A stretch of 64,000 nucleotides of DNA from Arthrobacter cavernae (GTDB taxonomy: Bacteria; Actinomycetota; Actinomycetes; Actinomycetales; Micrococcaceae). The notes under the pieces are model-generated. The model saw only the letters and a list, made by a program, of their open reading frames with translations. It ran no database searches and was not told where the DNA came from. Shown here in pieces: positions 54,096-63,566 of this stretch. The translations under genes were made by a program, and so were the position numbers. Numbering within the stretch: position 1 is the stretch's first letter; each line of letters starts with the position of its first letter. The DNA lies in contig NZ_JAFNLL010000021.1 in assembly GCF_017368795.1 (NCBI RefSeq), forward strand, positions 36,340 to 100,339, read 5' to 3'.

Positions 54096-54137
54096 GCAGC
54101 AGGTGTCGTTATGAGCGCTCATAACGACACCTGCTGC
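54096..54137. terminator. 42-bp perfect palindrome after the sugar porter
   Basis: The arms 54096-54116 and 54117-54137 are exact complements (outer GCAGCAGGTGTCGTTATGAG). Folding leaves a minimal loop at GCGC. It is most simply a strong terminator, 40 bases past the sugar porter stop. The rest of the 270-base gap to 54326 is AT-rich promoter-like sequence. Confidence 0.65.
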
Positions 54138-54325
54138 GACTCAGCTGGGTGGCCGCCAGCATGAAACGGGCCCCGCGGGCGGCCTCGGGCGGCCGAAAAA
54201 TTCTCCTTCATGAATTCACTGTTAAACGTTCAATCACAGTTTTTTGAATGCTTAGAGTTACCTTGGACTAGCCGATTTGTTAGCCGGGTCACCATTACGG
54301 CGAATCACACGAAGGATTCAAGAAC

Positions 54326-55786
54326 ATGTCCGAACAGACAACAACGGGGCAGCGCACTGCCTCAAGCCGGGACAGCGAGCCCCACCTGTCACGCTCGCTG
54401 AGCAACCGCCACATCCAGCTCCTGGCCATCGGCGGCGCCATTGGAACGGGCCTGTTCATGGGCTCGGGCAAGACCATTTCCGTGGCCGGGCCCTCCGTGA
54501 TCTTCGTATACATGATCATCGGCTTCATGCTGTTCTTCGTCATGCGCGCCATGGGCCAGCTCCTGCTTTCCAACCTGAACTACAAGTCCTTCAGCGATTT
54601 TGCGGGCGACCTCCTGGGCCCCTGGGCCGGCTTCTTCACGGGCTGGACCTACTGGTTCTGCTGGGTGGTCACGGGCGTTGCCGACGTCATCGCGATCGCG
54701 GGCTACGCCAACGAGCTCATGCCTGGCATCCCCCTCTGGATCCCGGGGATCGCCACCATCGCCATCCTGCTCCTGCTGAACCTGCCCACGGTCAAGGCCT
54801 TCGGCGAGACCGAGTTCTGGTTCGCGCTCATCAAAATCGTGGCCATCGTGGCGCTGATCGCCGTGGGCCTCGTGATGATCTTCACCGGTTTCCAGTCCTC
54901 CGCGGGAACTGCAAGCTTCACCAACCTGTGGAGCCACGGCGGCTTCTTCCCCAAGGAGTTCATGGGCTTCGTGGCCGGCTTCCAGATCGCCGTGTTCGCG
55001 TTCGTGGGCATTGAGCTCGTGGGCACCGCCGCGGCCGAAACCAAGAACCCGGAGCACAACCTGCCGCGCGCCATCAACGCGATCCCGCTGCGCGTCATGC
55101 TCTTCTACGTAGGCGCCCTCATCATCCTGATGTCCGTCACCCCGTGGACCGAATTCAAGGCAGGCCACAGCCCCTTCATCGGCATGTTCTCCCTGGCCGG
55201 CCTGGGCATGGCCGCCATGGTGGTCAACCTGGTGGTCCTGACCTCGGCGATGTCCTCGGCCAACTCCGGCATCTACTCCACCTCGCGCATGGTGTTCGGA
55301 CTGGCGAACGACGGCGACGCCCCCAAGCTGTTCGGCCGCCTGTCCAGCCGCAAGGTTCCGCAGAACGCCCTGTTCCTGTCCTGCGTGCTGCTGCTGGCCG
55401 GCGTCGTGCTGCTCTACGCGGGCAAGGACATCGGAGCGGCGTTCGACATGGTCACCACCGTGTCCGCGGTCTGCTTCATGTTCGTCTGGTCCATCATCCT
55501 GGCCAGCTACCTCGTGTACCGCAAGCGCCGCCCCGAGCAGCACCAGGCCTCGCCGTTCAAGATGCCCGGCGGCATCCCGATGATCTGGGTGGTCTTCGCG
55601 TTCTTCGCCTTCCTGATCTGGGCCCTGACCACGCAGCCGGACACGCTCACGGCGCTGCTGGTGACGCCCATCTGGTTCGCGATCCTGGGCGTGGCCTACG
55701 CCGTGGTCCGCAAGTCCCCGCTTCACCAGGCCCGCGTGGCCGAGTGGAAGGCCATGGCCGAATCCGAAACCGCGGCAGCGCGCTAA
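54326..55786 (+). CDS. cycA: D-serine/D-alanine/glycine transporter-like permease
   Basis: A 486-residue APC-family permease with about twelve segments; [20 protein letters not shown] at 25-44 is the amino acid permease block, and the sequence is closest to CycA-type permeases (FYVGALIILMSVTPW, NSGIYSTSRMVFGLA). Probably imports small neutral amino acids such as D-alanine, D-serine or glycine. ATG 54326 follows AAGGATTCAAGAAC. Confidence 0.85.
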   Translation: MSEQTTTGQRTASSRDSEPHLSRSLSNRHIQLLAIGGAIGTGLFMGSGKTISVAGPSVIFVYMIIGFMLFFVMRAMGQLLLSNLNYKSFSDFAGDLLGPWAGFFTGWTYWFCWVVTGVADVIAIAGYANELMPGIPLWIPGIATIAILLLLNLPTVKAFGETEFWFALIKIVAIVALIAVGLVMIFTGFQSSAGTASFTNLWSHGGFFPKEFMGFVAGFQIAVFAFVGIELVGTAAAETKNPEHNLPRAINAIPLRVMLFYVGALIILMSVTPWTEFKAGHSPFIGMFSLAGLGMAAMVVNLVVLTSAMSSANSGIYSTSRMVFGLANDGDAPKLFGRLSSRKVPQNALFLSCVLLLAGVVLLYAGKDIGAAFDMVTTVSAVCFMFVWSIILASYLVYRKRRPEQHQASPFKMPGGIPMIWVVFAFFAFLIWALTTQPDTLTALLVTPIWFAILGVAYAVVRKSPLHQARVAEWKAMAESETAAAR

Positions 55787-55800
55787 CCCACCAGAAGTTA

Positions 55801-55844
55801 AAGCCCGACGTCGGCACTCACCGTGAGTGCCGACGTCGGGCTTT
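55801..55844. terminator. Terminator between cycA and mtlD
   Basis: AAGCCCGACGTCGGCACTCA pairs with TGAGTGCCGACGTCGGGCTT over CCG, followed by T. Serves the permease and possibly also mtlD from the opposite side. Confidence 0.85.
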
Positions 55845-55852
55845 CTTGATGC

Positions 55853-55902
55853 AAGTGGGAGAGCGTCTGGCCAGAAGGCCCCAAAGGTGAGAGAGCGTCT
55901 GG
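55853..55902. repeat. GAGAGAGCGTC repeat family, copy C
   Basis: AAGTGGGAGAGCGTCTGGCC, then AGAAGGCCCCAAAGGTGAGA followed by GAGCGTCTGG: two units. It ends at the mtlD stop codon. Confidence 0.65.
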
Positions 55903-57060
55903 CTATTCGGCCTTGCGGTCCTCGATCAGCTTCTGCACCTGGGCGAACAGCGGGTGCGCGGGCGGCAGTTCGGTGATGCGTTCCACGGCCTCGGCGGAGT
56001 CCATTTCGGCAAGCATCCGGGCGAGTTCCACGGCTTCGTCGTCCGCGCCGTCGTCGAAGCGCAGGGCGGCAGCCATGGCCTCGAGCAGGGCCACGGGCGT
56101 GACGCCGCGTTCGGCCAGTTCCGCGGCCGGGCCGATGAACCGTTCGTGCCGGCCCAGCTTGCGCAGCGGGGCCCGGCCCACCCGGTTCACGGTGTCCGCC
56201 AGGTGCGGGTTGGTGAAGCGGGACAGGATCTTCTGCACGTACGCCTCCTGTTCGGCCTCCACGAAGCCGTGCTTGGCCACCAGCAGTTGCTTGGTCTCCT
56301 CCAGCACGGCCCGGACCTTCGCCGCGACCCCGGAATCGGCCATGGCGTCGGAGATCTTCTCCAGGCCGGCAGCGTAGCCGAAGTAGGCGGCCGAAGCGTG
56401 GCCCGTGTTGACCGTGAACAGCTTGCGCTCGATGTACGGGCCGAGCTCGTCCACGAACGTTGCCCCGGGAATCACGGGCGCCTTGCCGTCGAACGGCGTG
56501 CGGTCGATGACCCACTCGTAGAACGTCTCCACGGTGACGTCCAGGCCCTGGCCCGGCGCCTGGTTGGGGACGATCCGGTCCACAGCGGTGTTCGCGAACA
56601 CCGCGACGGCGTCGAGTTTGCCCGCCCCCTCGCCGGCACCGGCGTCCCACGCACCACGGATTTCCAGGTGAAGCAGGTCAGTGGCGTTGATGGCGTTCTC
56701 ACAGGCCATGATCTGCAGGGGCGGCAGCGACGGCGAACGGCCGGCCAGGCCGCGCGCAATCACGGGAGCCACGAACTTGAGGATGTGCGGCCCCACTGCG
56801 GTGGTGACCACATCCGCCGTCGCGATTTCGGCAACGACGGCTGCCTCCTCGGTGCCCGAGTTGAGGGCACGGAAACCGGAGACGGTCTTCACCGCCGGGT
56901 TCTCGCCCACCTCATGGACCTCGTAGCTGTCCGCTGCGGCGAGCTGGCTGATCAGGGCGTCCGCGACGTCGGCGAACACCACCTCGTACCCGGCCTCGTG
57001 CAGCAACAGGCCCACGAAGCCCCTGCCGATGTTCCCGGCCCCAAAATGGACTGCCTTCAC
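55903..57060 (-). CDS. mtlD: Mannitol-1-phosphate 5-dehydrogenase
   Basis: Oxidises mannitol 1-phosphate to fructose 6-phosphate with NAD. The 385-residue protein starts [15 protein letters not shown] (Rossmann loop, residues 3-17) and has [20 protein letters not shown] near residue 215, the polyol dehydrogenase signature with its catalytic Lys. The GTG at 57060 shares a base with the mtlA TAG stop, so the two are translated together. Confidence 0.95.
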   Translation of the reverse strand: MKAVHFGAGNIGRGFVGLLLHEAGYEVVFADVADALISQLAAADSYEVHEVGENPAVKTVSGFRALNSGTEEAAVVAEIATADVVTTAVGPHILKFVAPVIARGLAGRSPSLPPLQIMACENAINATDLLHLEIRGAWDAGAGEGAGKLDAVAVFANTAVDRIVPNQAPGQGLDVTVETFYEWVIDRTPFDGKAPVIPGATFVDELGPYIERKLFTVNTGHASAAYFGYAAGLEKISDAMADSGVAAKVRAVLEETKQLLVAKHGFVEAEQEAYVQKILSRFTNPHLADTVNRVGRAPLRKLGRHERFIGPAAELAERGVTPVALLEAMAAALRFDDGADDEAVELARMLAEMDSAEAVERITELPPAHPLFAQVQKLIEDRKAE

Positions 57061-59075
57061 TATGCGTTGACCTTTCCGAACAGATCCAGCACTTCCTCGA
57101 CCGTGCCGGCTTCCTCAAGCTGGGCCACCTGGGCCTTGTTGGTGAAGATCTTGGCGATGGAGGACAGGATGTGGAGGTGCTCGTTGTTGATGCCGGCCAC
57201 GCCGACGACGAACTTGACCTGCTTGCCGTTCCAGTCGATGCCCTGCGGGTAGCGGACGATCGACACGGCCGAGTGCATGATGTGGTCCTTGGCGGCGTTG
57301 GTGCCGTGCGGGATCGCCAGGAAGCTGCCCATGTAGGTGGAGACGGATTCCTCGCGTTCGTGCATGGCGTGCACGTAGCTGATGTCCACCGCACCGCGGT
57401 CCAGCAGTAGCTTGCCGGCTTCGTCGATCGCGCCATCGCGGTCCGTGGCGGTGCCGTTGAGGACCACGCTTTCGGCGAGGAGGACGCCCTTGGCCCCGGC
57501 GGCGGGCGCGGCGGCCGGCCCGACGGCGGCAGCGGGCTCAGCGGCATGCGCACCATGGGTGACTGCCGGCGCGGCAGCGGGCTCCGCCGTCGTAATTTCC
57601 TCGGTGTTGCTGCTCTTCACGAGCTCGACGATCTCGTCGTACCGCGGGCTGTTCATGAAGTTGTCCACGGAGAAGTGCATGGCGCTGGCGGTGACCGGCT
57701 GGGCACGTTCGGTGAGGTCCTGGTGCGTGATGACGACGTCATAGGTGTCGCTGAGGCTGGCGATCGCCGCATTGGTGACCTTGACGTCCGGGAAACCGGC
57801 CGCCTTGATCTTGTTGCGCAGCACCGAGGCGCCCATGGCGCTGGAGCCCATGCCGGCGTCGCAGGCAAACACGATGTTCTTGATGGGTCCGGCCAGCACC
57901 GCGGTGCCGACACCTGTCAGGGTGGAGGAGACGGAGCTCTTCTTGCCCTTCATGGCTTCCATCTTGGAGGTGGCGGCGTTGAGGTCGCCCTCATCGCTGT
58001 GCTTGGTGGTCTTCAGGATCACGGACGCCACCAGGAAGGAAACCGCCGTGGCGAGCACCACGGCGAGGATCACGCCGACGTAGCTGTCGCGGGAGGTCTG
58101 GGCGAGCACGGCGATGATCGAGCCTGGTGCCGCCGGAGCGACGAGGCCGGAGTTGGTGACGGCCAGTGTTGCAATTCCCGTCATGCCACCGGCAATCGAG
58201 GCCAGGATCAGCATGGGGCGCATCAGGACGTACGGGAAGTAGATTTCGTGGATGCCACCGAGGGCGTGGATGATGGCCGCGCCGGAAGCTGAGGCCTTGG
58301 CCACACCCCGGCCGAAGAACATGTACGCGAGCAGGATGCCCAGGCCGGGGCCGGGGTTGGCCTCGAGCAGGAACAGGATGGACTTGCCCTGCTCCAGCGA
58401 TTGCTGGATGCCCAGCGGGGTCAGCACACCGTGGTTGATGGCGTTGTTCAGGAACAGCACCTTGGCGGGCTCGATGAAAATGCTGGTGAGCGGCAGCAGG
58501 CCGTTGTTGACCAGGAACTGGACCACGTTGCCGGCGCCGGTGCTGAAGGCCTGGACCAGCGGGGAGATGCCGTAGAAGCCCAGCATGGCCAGCAGCGCAC
58601 CCCAGATGCCGGCGGAGAAGTTGTTGACCAGCATCTCGAAGCCCGGGCGGATTTTCCCCTCCCACAGGAGGTCGATCTTCTTCATGGTCCAGCCGCCGAG
58701 GGGGCCCATGATCATGGCGCCGATGAACATCGGGATGCCGGCACCCACAATGACACCCATGGTGCCGATGGCGCCCACCACGCCGCCGCGGACGTCGTAG
58801 ACCATCTTGCCGCCCGTGTAGGCGATCAGCAGTGGCAACAGGTAGGTGATCATGGGTCCGACGAGCCCGACGTTGGGGTCACCGGCGGCATTGGTGCCGA
58901 AGCCGCCCAAGGCCGGAACCGGGATCCAGCCCTTCTCGATGAACAGGGCCGTGATCAGGCCCCAGGCAATGAATGCCCCGATGTTGGGCATGATCATGCC
59001 GGACAGGAACGTCCCGAACTTTTGGATACCTACGCGCAGGCTGGTGCGCGGCTTCGCAACTGTCTCTGTTGCCAT
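57060..59075 (-). CDS. mtlA: PTS mannitol transporter, EIICBA fusion
   Basis: A 671-residue fused permease. EIIC (about residues 15-345, [15 protein letters not shown] at the start) imports mannitol; EIIB carries its phospho-Cys near 403 ([18 protein letters not shown]); EIIA carries its His near 588 ([11 protein letters not shown]). A Pro/Ala-rich linker joins B and A. It lies 58 bases after the tetR-type gene on the same strand. Phosphate arrives from HPr, encoded divergently at 61691. Confidence 0.95.
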   Translation of the reverse strand: MATETVAKPRTSLRVGIQKFGTFLSGMIMPNIGAFIAWGLITALFIEKGWIPVPALGGFGTNAAGDPNVGLVGPMITYLLPLLIAYTGGKMVYDVRGGVVGAIGTMGVIVGAGIPMFIGAMIMGPLGGWTMKKIDLLWEGKIRPGFEMLVNNFSAGIWGALLAMLGFYGISPLVQAFSTGAGNVVQFLVNNGLLPLTSIFIEPAKVLFLNNAINHGVLTPLGIQQSLEQGKSILFLLEANPGPGLGILLAYMFFGRGVAKASASGAAIIHALGGIHEIYFPYVLMRPMLILASIAGGMTGIATLAVTNSGLVAPAAPGSIIAVLAQTSRDSYVGVILAVVLATAVSFLVASVILKTTKHSDEGDLNAATSKMEAMKGKKSSVSSTLTGVGTAVLAGPIKNIVFACDAGMGSSAMGASVLRNKIKAAGFPDVKVTNAAIASLSDTYDVVITHQDLTERAQPVTASAMHFSVDNFMNSPRYDEIVELVKSSNTEEITTAEPAAAPAVTHGAHAAEPAAAVGPAAAPAAGAKGVLLAESVVLNGTATDRDGAIDEAGKLLLDRGAVDISYVHAMHEREESVSTYMGSFLAIPHGTNAAKDHIMHSAVSIVRYPQGIDWNGKQVKFVVGVAGINNEHLHILSSIAKIFTNKAQVAQLEEAGTVEEVLDLFGKVNA

Positions 59076-59133
59076 GTGAATTCCTAACGTGGGTCCCGCA
59101 GCTGTGCGGAATCAGTCAAAGTCGACCAGCAGA

Positions 59134-59856
59134 CTAGGAACTGCTGGAGATGCGGTGCAGCCACTCGAGGAAGAGTTTCAGCTCCGAACTGGAAAGTTGG
59201 TCCGAATGCGAGGCCTGGAGGGCCGCATTCAGGGCGATTGCCGCTACAACCACCGACGATTTGCCGGAGTCGTCGGCCGCGGCGCCACGGGTTTTTTCCG
59301 TGGAGATGGCGAAGATCATGGAGTCCCGGGTCATCGTTGAGAGCTCGAGGTTCCTGTCTTCCACCGGATCTGCGATCAGCATGAGCGTGACGCCCACATT
59401 GGCCGCAAGGATGCTTCTGGCCGCCTCCCGCGGCGGCACGTTGATCAGGCCGGCAATGGCGGCCTTGTTGAGCATCTCCTCCAGAAGCGCCTCGGCATCA
59501 GCCACGATGGCCGGGCGGCTTTCAGGACGGATGTTGCCGAACATCACCAGGTAGAGGTGCGGCTGGGTCAGGCCGAACTGGACGTGGTTGTCCCACATCC
59601 GCCGGATGTCCTCCAGGGGTTCTCCCGAAGGCGCAAAGTCGCGCTCCCCCGCCACGTACTCCTCGAAGCCGGCCGCAACGACGGCGTCGAACAGCCCCTC
59701 CTTGTCGCCGAAGTGGTGGTAGAGCGTGGGGGCCGTGACCCCGGCAAGTTTGGTGATCTGTCGCGTAGAGACCGGTAACCCGTCCGAATTCGCCAGCAGT
59801 TCGGCTGCCGCACGGAGCAGCCGGATCTTGGGCGGAAGCTGGTCATCGAAACTCAT
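59134..59856 (-). CDS. TetR-type regulator of the mannitol PTS/ptsIH locus
   Basis: A 240-residue TetR protein: helix-turn-helix at about 10-58 (RAAAELLANSDGLPVSTRQITKLAGVTAPTLYHHFGDKEGLFDAVV) and a long ligand domain. It is the first gene of a likely tetR-mtlA-mtlD operon and divergent from ptsI. A TATAGC-AAC-GCTATA palindrome lies between. Most mannitol systems use MtlR activators instead, so this control is unusual. Confidence 0.85.
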   Translation of the reverse strand: MSFDDQLPPKIRLLRAAAELLANSDGLPVSTRQITKLAGVTAPTLYHHFGDKEGLFDAVVAAGFEEYVAGERDFAPSGEPLEDIRRMWDNHVQFGLTQPHLYLVMFGNIRPESRPAIVADAEALLEEMLNKAAIAGLINVPPREAARSILAANVGVTLMLIADPVEDRNLELSTMTRDSMIFAISTEKTRGAAADDSGKSSVVVAAIALNAALQASHSDQLSSSELKLFLEWLHRISSSS

Positions 59857-59874
59857 AACCGCTACCCTAGCACC

Positions 59875-59889
59875 TATAGCAACGCTATA
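59875..59889. promoter_or_regulatory. Palindromic operator between tetR and ptsI
   Basis: TATAGC at 59875-59880 and GCTATA at 59884-59889 around AAC. It is 18 bases before the regulator start and the only strong palindrome in the divergent region, so it probably binds the TetR protein and controls both directions. Confidence 0.65.
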
Positions 59890-59971
59890 TGAAGTCAGTC
59901 ACAGGGGATTTTTTTGGACCTCGAGGCGCCGCAGCCGGCAGGTCCGACCAAGAGCAGGGACAGAGGATTCA

Positions 59972-61657
59972 ATGCAGAATTTCCAGGGAGTGGGCGTCAG
60001 CCCCGGCCGCATCATCGGCACCATCCGCCAGATGCCCAGGCCAGTCAGTGAACCGCCGTCGGGCGAGCGCCTGGCCGCCAACACGACGGCGGAAGACGCC
60101 GTCGCGGGCCTGAAAACCGCGGCCAGGGCCGTCCACGACGAACTCAAGGCGCGGGCGGAGCGGGCCAGCGGGGACGGCAAGGCGGTCCTGGAGGCCACCG
60201 CCCTGATGGCCAAGGACCCCATGCTGCTCAAGGCCGCCGGCAAGCTGATCAACGCGGGCACCTCGGCCGAGCGCGCCACCTGGGAAGCCGGCGCATCCGT
60301 AGCTGAGATGCTGCACAACCTGGGCGGCTACATGGCCGAGCGTGCCACGGATGTCCTGGACGTCCGCGCCCGCATCGTCGCCGAACTCCGCGGCGTCCCG
60401 GCCCCGGGGATCCCTTCCTCCGAAACGCCGTTCATCCTGGTGGCCGAGGACCTGGCCCCCGCGGACACGGCCACCTTGGATCCCGCCGTCGTGCTCGCGC
60501 TGGTGACCTCCGGCGGCGGGCCGCAGTCGCACACCGCCATCATTGCCCGTTCCCTGGGCCTGCCCGCGGTGGTCGCGGCGCACGGCGTGGATTCCGTGGT
60601 GGATGGGACCGAGGTTTATGTTGACGGTGCGGCCGGCAGCATCACGGTTGGCCCCACGGTCGAGCAGCGCGCCGCCGCTCTTGCCTGGGTCGAGAACGCC
60701 GCGACGCTGGCGGTCTTCGACGGAAACGGCACGACGGCGGACGGGCACCTGGTGCCGCTGCTCGCCAATGTGGGCGGGGCCAAGGACGCGGTTGCCGCCG
60801 CGGCGCTCGGCGCCCAGGGTGTTGGCCTGTTCCGCACCGAATTCTGCTTCCTGGAACGGGATACGGAACCCACCGTGGAGGAGCAGACCGCCGCGTACAA
60901 GGCCGTGTTCGACGCGTTCCCCGGCAAGAAGGTGGTGCTCCGAACGCTCGACGCCGGCGCGGACAAGCCCCTCCCGTTCCTCACGGACGCCACCGAACCC
61001 AACCCTGCCCTGGGCGTGCGCGGCTACCGCACCGACTTCACCACCCCGGGCGTGCTGGAGCGCCAGCTCGAAGCGATTGCTTTGGCGGCAGCCGGTTCCG
61101 AGGCCGACGTCTGGGTCATGGCCCCCATGATCTCGACGGCAGCCGAAGCCGCGCGCTTCGCCCAGCTCTGTGCCGCGGCCGGCATCAAGACCCCGGGCGT
61201 CATGGTGGAGGTCCCTTCGGCCGCCCTGACCGCCGCCACCGTGCTGGCCGAGGTCGGCTTCGCGTCGCTGGGCACCAACGACCTCACCCAGTACGCCATG
61301 GCCGCCGACCGCCAGCTCGGCCCCCTCGCGGAACTCAACACCCCCTGGCAGCCCGCCGTGCTGCGCCTCGTCCAGCTCACCGTCGCCGGCTCCGCCGAGG
61401 AAGGCAGCAGCAAGCCCGTGGGCGTCTGCGGCGAGGCAGCCGCGGACCCGGCCCTCGCCGTCGTCCTCGCCGGACTCGGCGTGTCCACGCTGTCGATGAC
61501 CGCCCGCTCGCTGGCCGCCGTCGGGACCGTCCTCAAGACCGTCACCCTGGAACAGGCCCAGGATCTGGCCCGCCTGGCACTGTCCGCGCCGAGCGCCACC
61601 GAGGCCCGCGACTGGGTCCGCGCCAAACTGCCGATCCTCGAAGAGCTCGGGCTCTAG
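59972..61657 (+). CDS. ptsI: PTS enzyme I (phosphoenolpyruvate-protein phosphotransferase)
   Basis: Transfers phosphate from PEP to HPr. The 561-residue protein has the helical HPr-binding domain, the swivelling domain with phospho-His near 186 (GGGPQSHTAII) and the PEP-binding barrel (TLDAGADKPLPFL, GTNDLTQYAMAADR, GVCGEAAADP near 485). ATG 59972 follows AGAGGATTCA; a longer open frame upstream passes through the operator and is not used. Starts 33 bases before ptsH ends the pair. Confidence 0.95.
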   Translation: MQNFQGVGVSPGRIIGTIRQMPRPVSEPPSGERLAANTTAEDAVAGLKTAARAVHDELKARAERASGDGKAVLEATALMAKDPMLLKAAGKLINAGTSAERATWEAGASVAEMLHNLGGYMAERATDVLDVRARIVAELRGVPAPGIPSSETPFILVAEDLAPADTATLDPAVVLALVTSGGGPQSHTAIIARSLGLPAVVAAHGVDSVVDGTEVYVDGAAGSITVGPTVEQRAAALAWVENAATLAVFDGNGTTADGHLVPLLANVGGAKDAVAAAALGAQGVGLFRTEFCFLERDTEPTVEEQTAAYKAVFDAFPGKKVVLRTLDAGADKPLPFLTDATEPNPALGVRGYRTDFTTPGVLERQLEAIALAAAGSEADVWVMAPMISTAAEAARFAQLCAAAGIKTPGVMVEVPSAALTAATVLAEVGFASLGTNDLTQYAMAADRQLGPLAELNTPWQPAVLRLVQLTVAGSAEEGSSKPVGVCGEAAADPALAVVLAGLGVSTLSMTARSLAAVGTVLKTVTLEQAQDLARLALSAPSATEARDWVRAKLPILEELGL

Positions 61658-61690
61658 GCCCTTCCAACCCCAACACCAAGGAGAAAACCC

Positions 61691-61969
61691 ATGCCCGAAC
61701 GCACCGCCACCATCGCCAGCCGCTCCGGCCTGCACGCCCGCCCCGCCGCCCTCTTCGCCGAAGCCGCAGGTGAGTCACCCGTGGAGGTGACCATCGCCCG
61801 CGTAGGCGAGCCGGCCGAGGAAGCGCTCGACGCCGCCAGCATCCTCTCGCTCATGACGCTCGGCGCGGCGAAGGGCGACGTCGTGGTGCTGCGGGCCGAG
61901 GGCGACGGCGCCGATGCGGCCCTGGACTCCCTGGTCGCGCTGCTCGAAACGGACCTCGACGCCGAGTAG
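61691..61969 (+). CDS. ptsH: PTS phosphocarrier protein HPr
   Basis: A 92-residue HPr with active His15 in SGLHARPAA and a regulatory-type Ser at 50 (ASILSLMTLG), equivalent to Ser46 of the Gram-positive proteins. Receives phosphate from enzyme I and passes it to EIIA domains such as that of MtlA. ATG 61691 follows AAGGAGAAAACCC. Confidence 0.96.
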   Translation: MPERTATIASRSGLHARPAALFAEAAGESPVEVTIARVGEPAEEALDAASILSLMTLGAAKGDVVVLRAEGDGADAALDSLVALLETDLDAE

Positions 61970-62028
61970 GACCCTCTCTGCCTGGAATCCCGCAGGTCGT
62001 AGGGCAACGTGCTGGGTGCCCAACCACT

Positions 62029-62415
62029 TCACGATCTCCCGACCTCAGAACATGTGGTGGCTGACGGTGGAGGCCCCAAGGCGCGCATCTGGTTACGGCC
62101 GGCATCAGTGATCCGATCGGGACCCCATGGCGGCATCCAGACCCAATTCAATTGCCATCTGCCGACGATGCCGCTCAGTGCCTTGCCGACCTGCTCCTCG
62201 ATCATCCCAGCCAAAGGGCAAGCGGCTGAGGTCAGGGTCATGGTGATCACCAGTGCGTTGTTATCCCCGTATTCAAGGCCATAGAGGAGCCCCAGATCGA
62301 CGACGTTCGCGCCCAGGTCGGGGTCAACGACGTCCTTGAGGGCGACTTGGACATCCCTAAGGGGAGGAGGCTCGAGGTTGATCGCCCTTGATGCACTGAT
62401 TTCAGTCTCGGTCAT
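62029..62415 (-). CDS. MIP18/PaaD-type Fe-S assembly factor (SufT-like)
   Basis: A 128-residue DUF59 protein. DPDLGANVVDLGLLY at 31-45 and TLTSAACPL with the conserved Cys66 are the family motifs, and WMPPWGPDRIT closes the domain. Relatives help load Fe-S clusters, usually from a suf operon; here it stands alone near a ferritin gene. ATG 62415 is chosen over the upstream frame. An IdeR-type iron box lies 115 bases upstream. Confidence 0.85.
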   Translation of the reverse strand: MTETEISASRAINLEPPPLRDVQVALKDVVDPDLGANVVDLGLLYGLEYGDNNALVITMTLTSAACPLAGMIEEQVGKALSGIVGRWQLNWVWMPPWGPDRITDAGRNQMRALGPPPSATTCSEVGRS

Positions 62416-62529
62416 GGGTCCCTCTATGCAGACAAGCTGATACACGGCCAGGGTCGCTGACGTGTGGAACAAGAGGGGCGGGCTGTGTCTTCACCCGTCC
62501 TTTCAAAATCTTGATACTGCCTAGGATAG

Positions 62530-62548
62530 CAAGGTAAGGCTTACCTAA
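62530..62548. promoter_or_regulatory. DtxR/IdeR iron box
   Basis: CAAGGTAAGGCTTACCTAA matches the 19-base iron box TTAGGTTAGGCTAACCTAA at 15 positions, including the whole core. It sits between the MIP18 gene (transcribed away from it) and the ferritin 3' end, so it most likely makes the MIP18 gene iron-repressed. Confidence 0.8.
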
Positions 62549-62584
62549 GCTCGGCATGGCCTGAAACGGACGACAGGAGGGTTA

Positions 62585-63205
62585 TCAGAGTGACCCTCCG
62601 GCGGCTTCCGGCGCGCCGGAGTCGTGGGCCCCTCCACCATAACCGCCGCCGTGGTGTCCGCCGTGTGCGCCGTGTACGCCGTGTATGTGATGACCGCCAT
62701 GGTGGCCACCATGCTGTCCGTGGTCGCCGACCCGTTCACGGGCGAGGAAGTTTTCGATGTCGAAGAGGTTGTCCGCGCGGCGGGCAATATTCAACAGCGT
62801 GGTCATCGCGGCGACCTCTTCGACCTGTTCCTTGAGGAACCAGAGCATGAACTGCTCGCCCAGAGCGTCGTTTTCCGAGCGGGCCGCGGCGAAGAGTTCC
62901 TTGATGCTCTCGGTGACTTCCTGTTCCTGGGCGAGGGAAAGGGCCAGCGCTTCCTCCACCTTGTTGAAGTCGTTCCGGACAGGTTCCACGCCGGGGATCG
63001 CGATCTTCAGTCCGCGGTCCAGGATGTAGCGGACCATCATCATGGCGTGGTTTCGTTCCTCCAGCGATTGACGGTAGAAGTGCTTGGCCAGCTGGGGCAG
63101 GTCCTGCCCGTGGAACCAGACGGCAATGGCGATGTATTGGTGGGATGCTGCAAACTCGTTGCCGACCTGGCGGGCCAGCAGTTCGTTGAACTTAGACGTG
63201 GGCAT
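62585..63205 (-). CDS. Non-haem ferritin with His/Gly-rich C-terminal tail
   Basis: Stores iron. The 206-residue protein has a normal ferritin four-helix body (1-160) with ferroxidase ligands Glu17, Glu50 and His53 (EERNH) and later Glu in LKEQVEEV. Residues 161-206 form a tail with about twelve histidines in Gly-rich context (HGQHGGHHGGHH), absent from most ferritins. The tail could bind extra metal such as zinc or nickel. ATG 63205 has GAGGAG upstream. Confidence 0.92.
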   Translation of the reverse strand: MPTSKFNELLARQVGNEFAASHQYIAIAVWFHGQDLPQLAKHFYRQSLEERNHAMMMVRYILDRGLKIAIPGVEPVRNDFNKVEEALALSLAQEQEVTESIKELFAAARSENDALGEQFMLWFLKEQVEEVAAMTTLLNIARRADNLFDIENFLARERVGDHGQHGGHHGGHHIHGVHGAHGGHHGGGYGGGAHDSGAPEAAGGSL

Positions 63206-63566
63206 CGGGATCTCCTCGGATCGTGTTACGAGTTTCGGACTGGGGCACAGGGCTTTGGCGCCCCGGCGTAGGACGCCTGGAATGAGAATCCTCCGCCGGC
63301 GCCCCACGGTCAATACCAAGTTCCTTGGCATGGGGCCCGGACAGCTGCCCGTCTTTGTCCTCGAGGAGCTGGGCATCCCAGACCGACCCGGCCGCGAGCA
63401 GTGTCCGCACAACGTATTGGTGCCCTCAGCCTCGACGCCCTGCTTGGGATCCTGTCAACCGGGGCTTCAGATTTCGTGAACCCACGGGGAACTCACTTAT
63501 GGCGCCATTCCAGCCGACGCTCTCTCGCTTGCTTCACGAAAGTGAGAGAGCGTCGGGCTCTGAGGC
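63206..63566. other. Gene-free gap with ferritin promoter
   Basis: About 360 bases with no convincing reading frame. The ferritin promoter should lie near 63210-63300, but I see neither a clear -10/-35 pair nor an iron box. The far end holds the repeat copy at 63516. Confidence 0.4.
63516..63554. repeat. GAGAGAGCGTC repeat family, copy D (hairpin form)
   Basis: GACGCTCTCTC at 63516-63526 pairs with GAGAGAGCGTC at 63544-63554 over a 17-base loop. Here two repeat units face one another and form a hairpin, 12 bases past the acyl-CoA dehydrogenase stop, where it may act as terminator. Confidence 0.7.

Noticed and set aside
54389..56650. 753-codon minus-strand frame across cycA and mtlD
   Set aside because: It runs antisense to the permease gene and out of frame through mtlD; no coherent domain.
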